Translations under genes and position numbers: made by a program
The notes under the pieces: generated by a model
The model's input: the letters and a program-made list of their open reading frames with translations, nothing else
Databases searched by the model: none
What the model was told of the DNA's origin: nothing
DNA from: Clostridium carboxidivorans P7
Lineage (GTDB): Bacteria > Bacillota > Clostridia > Clostridiales > Clostridiaceae
Direction: 5' to 3'
Assembly (NCBI RefSeq): GCF_001038625.1
Contig: NZ_CP011803.1
Coordinates: 1,550,001 to 1,614,000 of the forward strand
DNA: 64,000 bases
Shown: piece by piece, positions 62,095-64,000 of the stretch
How positions within the stretch are numbered: the stretch's first letter is position 1
Layout of the letters: every line of letters starts with the position of its first letter

Positions 62095-63006
62095 ATGAAA
62101 AGGGAAGTTTTATTACTAGATAAGGTTAGTAAGATTATAAAGGGAAAAGAAATTATAAAAGATATAAGTTTTTCAATAAAGGAAGGAGAAGTTTTAGGCT
62201 TCCTTGGCCCTAATGGAGCAGGAAAGTCAACTACCTTGAGAATGATTGTAGGACTTTCCAGACCAACCTCTGGAAATATTAATATATGTGGATATTCCAT
62301 TGTTAAAGATTACGTAAAAGCTATGGAAAGTGTTGGATGTATTATAGAAGGACCTAATTTGTATAATTATATGAGTGGAATGGATAATCTTAATATGCTA
62401 GCTGCAATGAGTAATAATATCAAGAAAGAGAACATTATGAATGCAGTGAAATTAGTAGGACTTGAAGATAGAATATATGATAAAGTAAATACCTATTCTT
62501 TGGGAATGAAGCAGAGATTGGGACTTGCTCAAGCTTTAATTAATAAGCCTAAACTTCTTATTTTAGATGAGCCTACTAATGGGCTGGACCCTGCAGGTAT
62601 AACAGAGTTTAGAAACATAATAAAAACACTTGCAAAGGAAGAAAACATTTCTGTGCTTGTATCAAGTCATCTTATTTCAGAAATAGAGCTTATGTGTGAC
62701 AAGGTAACTATAATTAAGAATGGAAGTATTTTAAAAAATGCAAATGTAAGTGAACTTTTAAATAATCAAGAAGTATTTTGGATGCTTAATGATAATGAAA
62801 AGGGAAAAGAAATACTAAGTGATGTTTGGAAAATTGAAAGTAAAATAGTTAATGGGAAACTTCAAGCAGAAGTTGATTTATCCAAAGTAGAAGAGATAAA
62901 TGAAAGCTTTTTTAAGGCAGGTTTAATGTTAAAATTTGTAGACAATAAACATAAAACTTTAGAGGATTTATTTTTAAGTATAACAGAAAATAATAAAATT
63001 GTTTAA
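62095..63006 (+). CDS. ABC transporter ATP-binding protein (BcrA type)
   Basis: A 303-residue ATPase with Walker A GPNGAGKST, signature YSLGMKQRLGLA and Walker B LLILDEPTNGLD; the C-terminal 80 residues are the extension common to BcrA-like exporters. IEGPNLYNYMSGMDNLNML resembles the Q-loop downstream region of the ABC gene at 31493, so the two ATPases are paralogs. It is followed directly by an ABC-2 permease, forming an exporter of unknown substrate, possibly an antimicrobial peptide. Confidence 0.93.
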   Translation: MKREVLLLDKVSKIIKGKEIIKDISFSIKEGEVLGFLGPNGAGKSTTLRMIVGLSRPTSGNINICGYSIVKDYVKAMESVGCIIEGPNLYNYMSGMDNLNMLAAMSNNIKKENIMNAVKLVGLEDRIYDKVNTYSLGMKQRLGLAQALINKPKLLILDEPTNGLDPAGITEFRNIIKTLAKEENISVLVSSHLISEIELMCDKVTIIKNGSILKNANVSELLNNQEVFWMLNDNEKGKEILSDVWKIESKIVNGKLQAEVDLSKVEEINESFFKAGLMLKFVDNKHKTLEDLFLSITENNKIV

Positions 63007-63024
63007 GGAAATAAGGTGAGAAAT

Positions 63025-64000
63025 TTGCTAAAGTTAATAGAAAATGAAGTTATTAAAATGCTTTCTAAAAGGAAACTTTTACTTATAACAGCCATTTTAT
63101 TGGTATTAGTATCGCTTTTTGCTTATGGAGAAATGCACTCTTATCAAAATACCATACAAAGATATATGAAAAGCAGTGGGCAAACTCAAAACTACAACTG
63201 GAAATCGTTAGCCAATCAGCAAATAACAGATTTAAAAACTATGATAAACAGGCCAAACATAAGTGAAAATAGAAAAAATTCTATAAGTATACAAATTGAG
63301 CAATTGCAATATTATGTAGATCATAATATAAATCCTATTACTCCAAGTGCAGGAAAATTTACTGTGGAATTTATGCAGCAAGCGGTTTATTTGTTTTTTC
63401 CACTTTTAATAATAATTTTATCTGGTGATATTGTTTCGGGTGAATTTTCAGCAAAAACTATAAAGATACTTTTAACGAGAGCAGTTCCTAGATGGAAAAT
63501 ATTATTGAGTAAATATGCAGCTGTTTTAATTTTATCTTGTATTGTTATTTTAGAAACAGCAGCTATGTGTATTTTAATATCAACATTTATGTTTCATAAT
63601 TCTGCATGGTTAGAGCCTGTCATAACTGGTTTTAAGGCTGTGAATGGTAATATAGATACTTCTGGAGTAGTAAGATTGTATCAATGGCAGTATGCAATAT
63701 TGGTATATTCTTTAGGATGGTTTTCTGCTATTTGCATTGCAACTTTGTCCTTTATGATTTCGGTATTAGTAAAAAATACAGCAACTTCTATTGGTATAAT
63801 TATGGCTTCTATAATTGGAGGACAGTTTCTTCAGTTTTATTTATCAGATTGGCCTTTAGTTAAATATTTTTTTGCAGTTAATTTAAATTTACCACAATAT
63901 TTAACAGGATCTTATGAACCTGTAAATGGAATGAGTCTTGTTTTTTCTATATTAGTACTTTGTGCATGGGCTTTTATATCTTTAATCATCAGCTTTAAAG
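63025..64000 (+). CDS. ABC-2 type permease (partial, runs off the window)
   Basis: A TTG start behind AAGGTGAG opens a frame that is still open at base 64000 (about 325 residues). It starts LKLIENEVIKMLSKRKLLLI, an ABC-2 N terminus, then a first helix, an extracytoplasmic loop of about 90 residues, and further helices with SGDIVSGEFSAKTIKILLTR in the coupling-helix position. It is the membrane partner of the preceding ATPase. The C terminus is outside the window. Confidence 0.88.
   Translation, partial: MLKLIENEVIKMLSKRKLLLITAILLVLVSLFAYGEMHSYQNTIQRYMKSSGQTQNYNWKSLANQQITDLKTMINRPNISENRKNSISIQIEQLQYYVDHNINPITPSAGKFTVEFMQQAVYLFFPLLIIILSGDIVSGEFSAKTIKILLTRAVPRWKILLSKYAAVLILSCIVILETAAMCILISTFMFHNSAWLEPVITGFKAVNGNIDTSGVVRLYQWQYAILVYSLGWFSAICIATLSFMISVLVKNTATSIGIIMASIIGGQFLQFYLSDWPLVKYFFAVNLNLPQYLTGSYEPVNGMSLVFSILVLCAWAFISLIISFK

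Noticed and set aside
1..64000. CRISPR array, tRNA, rRNA, intact insertion sequence or prophage
   Set aside because: No spaced identical repeats, cloverleaf genes, rRNA sequence, transposase or phage structural genes were seen on reading both strands.

Overview
The window is AT-rich DNA with gene families typical of a strict anaerobe of Clostridium sensu stricto: 4Fe-4S ferredoxins, a group-4-hydrogenase-like membrane complex, cell-wall-binding repeat 2 (CWB2) surface proteins, an OFA-family carboxylate transporter, iron-dependent alcohol dehydrogenase, 3-aminoacyl-CoA ammonia-lyases and a short-chain acyl-CoA dehydrogenase. Genes are closely packed, carry strong purine-rich ribosome binding sites, use several TTG and GTG starts, and are punctuated by intrinsic terminators. 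I saw no rRNA, tRNA, CRISPR array, intact transposase or prophage. The species cannot be fixed from the sequence alone.

Layout. 0-9 kb: end of a LytS-type kinase and its LytTR regulator, an OFA transporter, a two-gene ThrE-type exporter, a CWB2/hydrolase surface protein, a GNAT enzyme and a beta-carbonic anhydrase. 9-12 kb: an iron-sulfur-flavoprotein-like gene behind a double operator and an apparent PadR stub, then a covalent tandem MarR regulator. 12-19.3 kb: a six-gene membrane oxidoreductase operon built like hydrogenase 4 / complex I, whose large subunit has lost the NiFe-ligating cysteine pattern. 19.4-29 kb: a MarR-GNAT fusion with a frame-breaking 19-bp tandem duplication at its start, an SGNH lipoprotein, a CPBP-like membrane protein, a five-gene two-component/FtsX-type ABC operon, and a MerR/carboxymuconolactone-decarboxylase pair. 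29-37 kb: an orphan cis-prenyltransferase, then a regulator-ABC-erythromycin-esterase-like-kinase cluster. 37-46 kb: a CWB2/M15 peptidase, two chemoreceptor-like proteins, an alcohol dehydrogenase and a GGDEF response regulator. 45.4-50 kb: Crp-type regulator, uridine phosphorylase and a complete ECF transporter (S, T, A, A), which reads as nucleoside uptake and cleavage. 50-55.5 kb: an orphan solute-binding protein, two hotdog 3-aminoacyl-CoA ammonia-lyases, a PucR/CdaR-type regulator and an acyl-CoA dehydrogenase. 55.3-64 kb: an ArfA-like ribosome rescue factor with a hairpin in its own 3' coding end, a ferredoxin, an NlpC/P60 hydrolase, methionine aminopeptidase with a SEC-C zinc motif, LuxS, an XdhC-family protein, a metallophosphoesterase and an ABC-2 exporter that runs off the end.

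The strongest leads are: (1) the hydrogenase-like complex without a NiFe site, of the Ehr (energy-converting hydrogenase-related) kind, with a ferredoxin/small-subunit fusion, divergently paired with a fused double-MarR protein and two matching operator-like repeats; (2) the ArfA-like gene whose last codons fold into a 13-bp terminator-like hairpin; (3) three promoters in the aminoacyl-CoA region with the same TTAATA block exactly 34 bp upstream of the -10 hexamer, predicting a PucR regulon; (4) the duplicated start of the MarR-GNAT gene; and (5) two ~250-bp long hairpin elements, each about 0.1 to 0.4 kb from a copy of a shared 60-bp motif. Everything here comes from reading the sequence; no database search was run.
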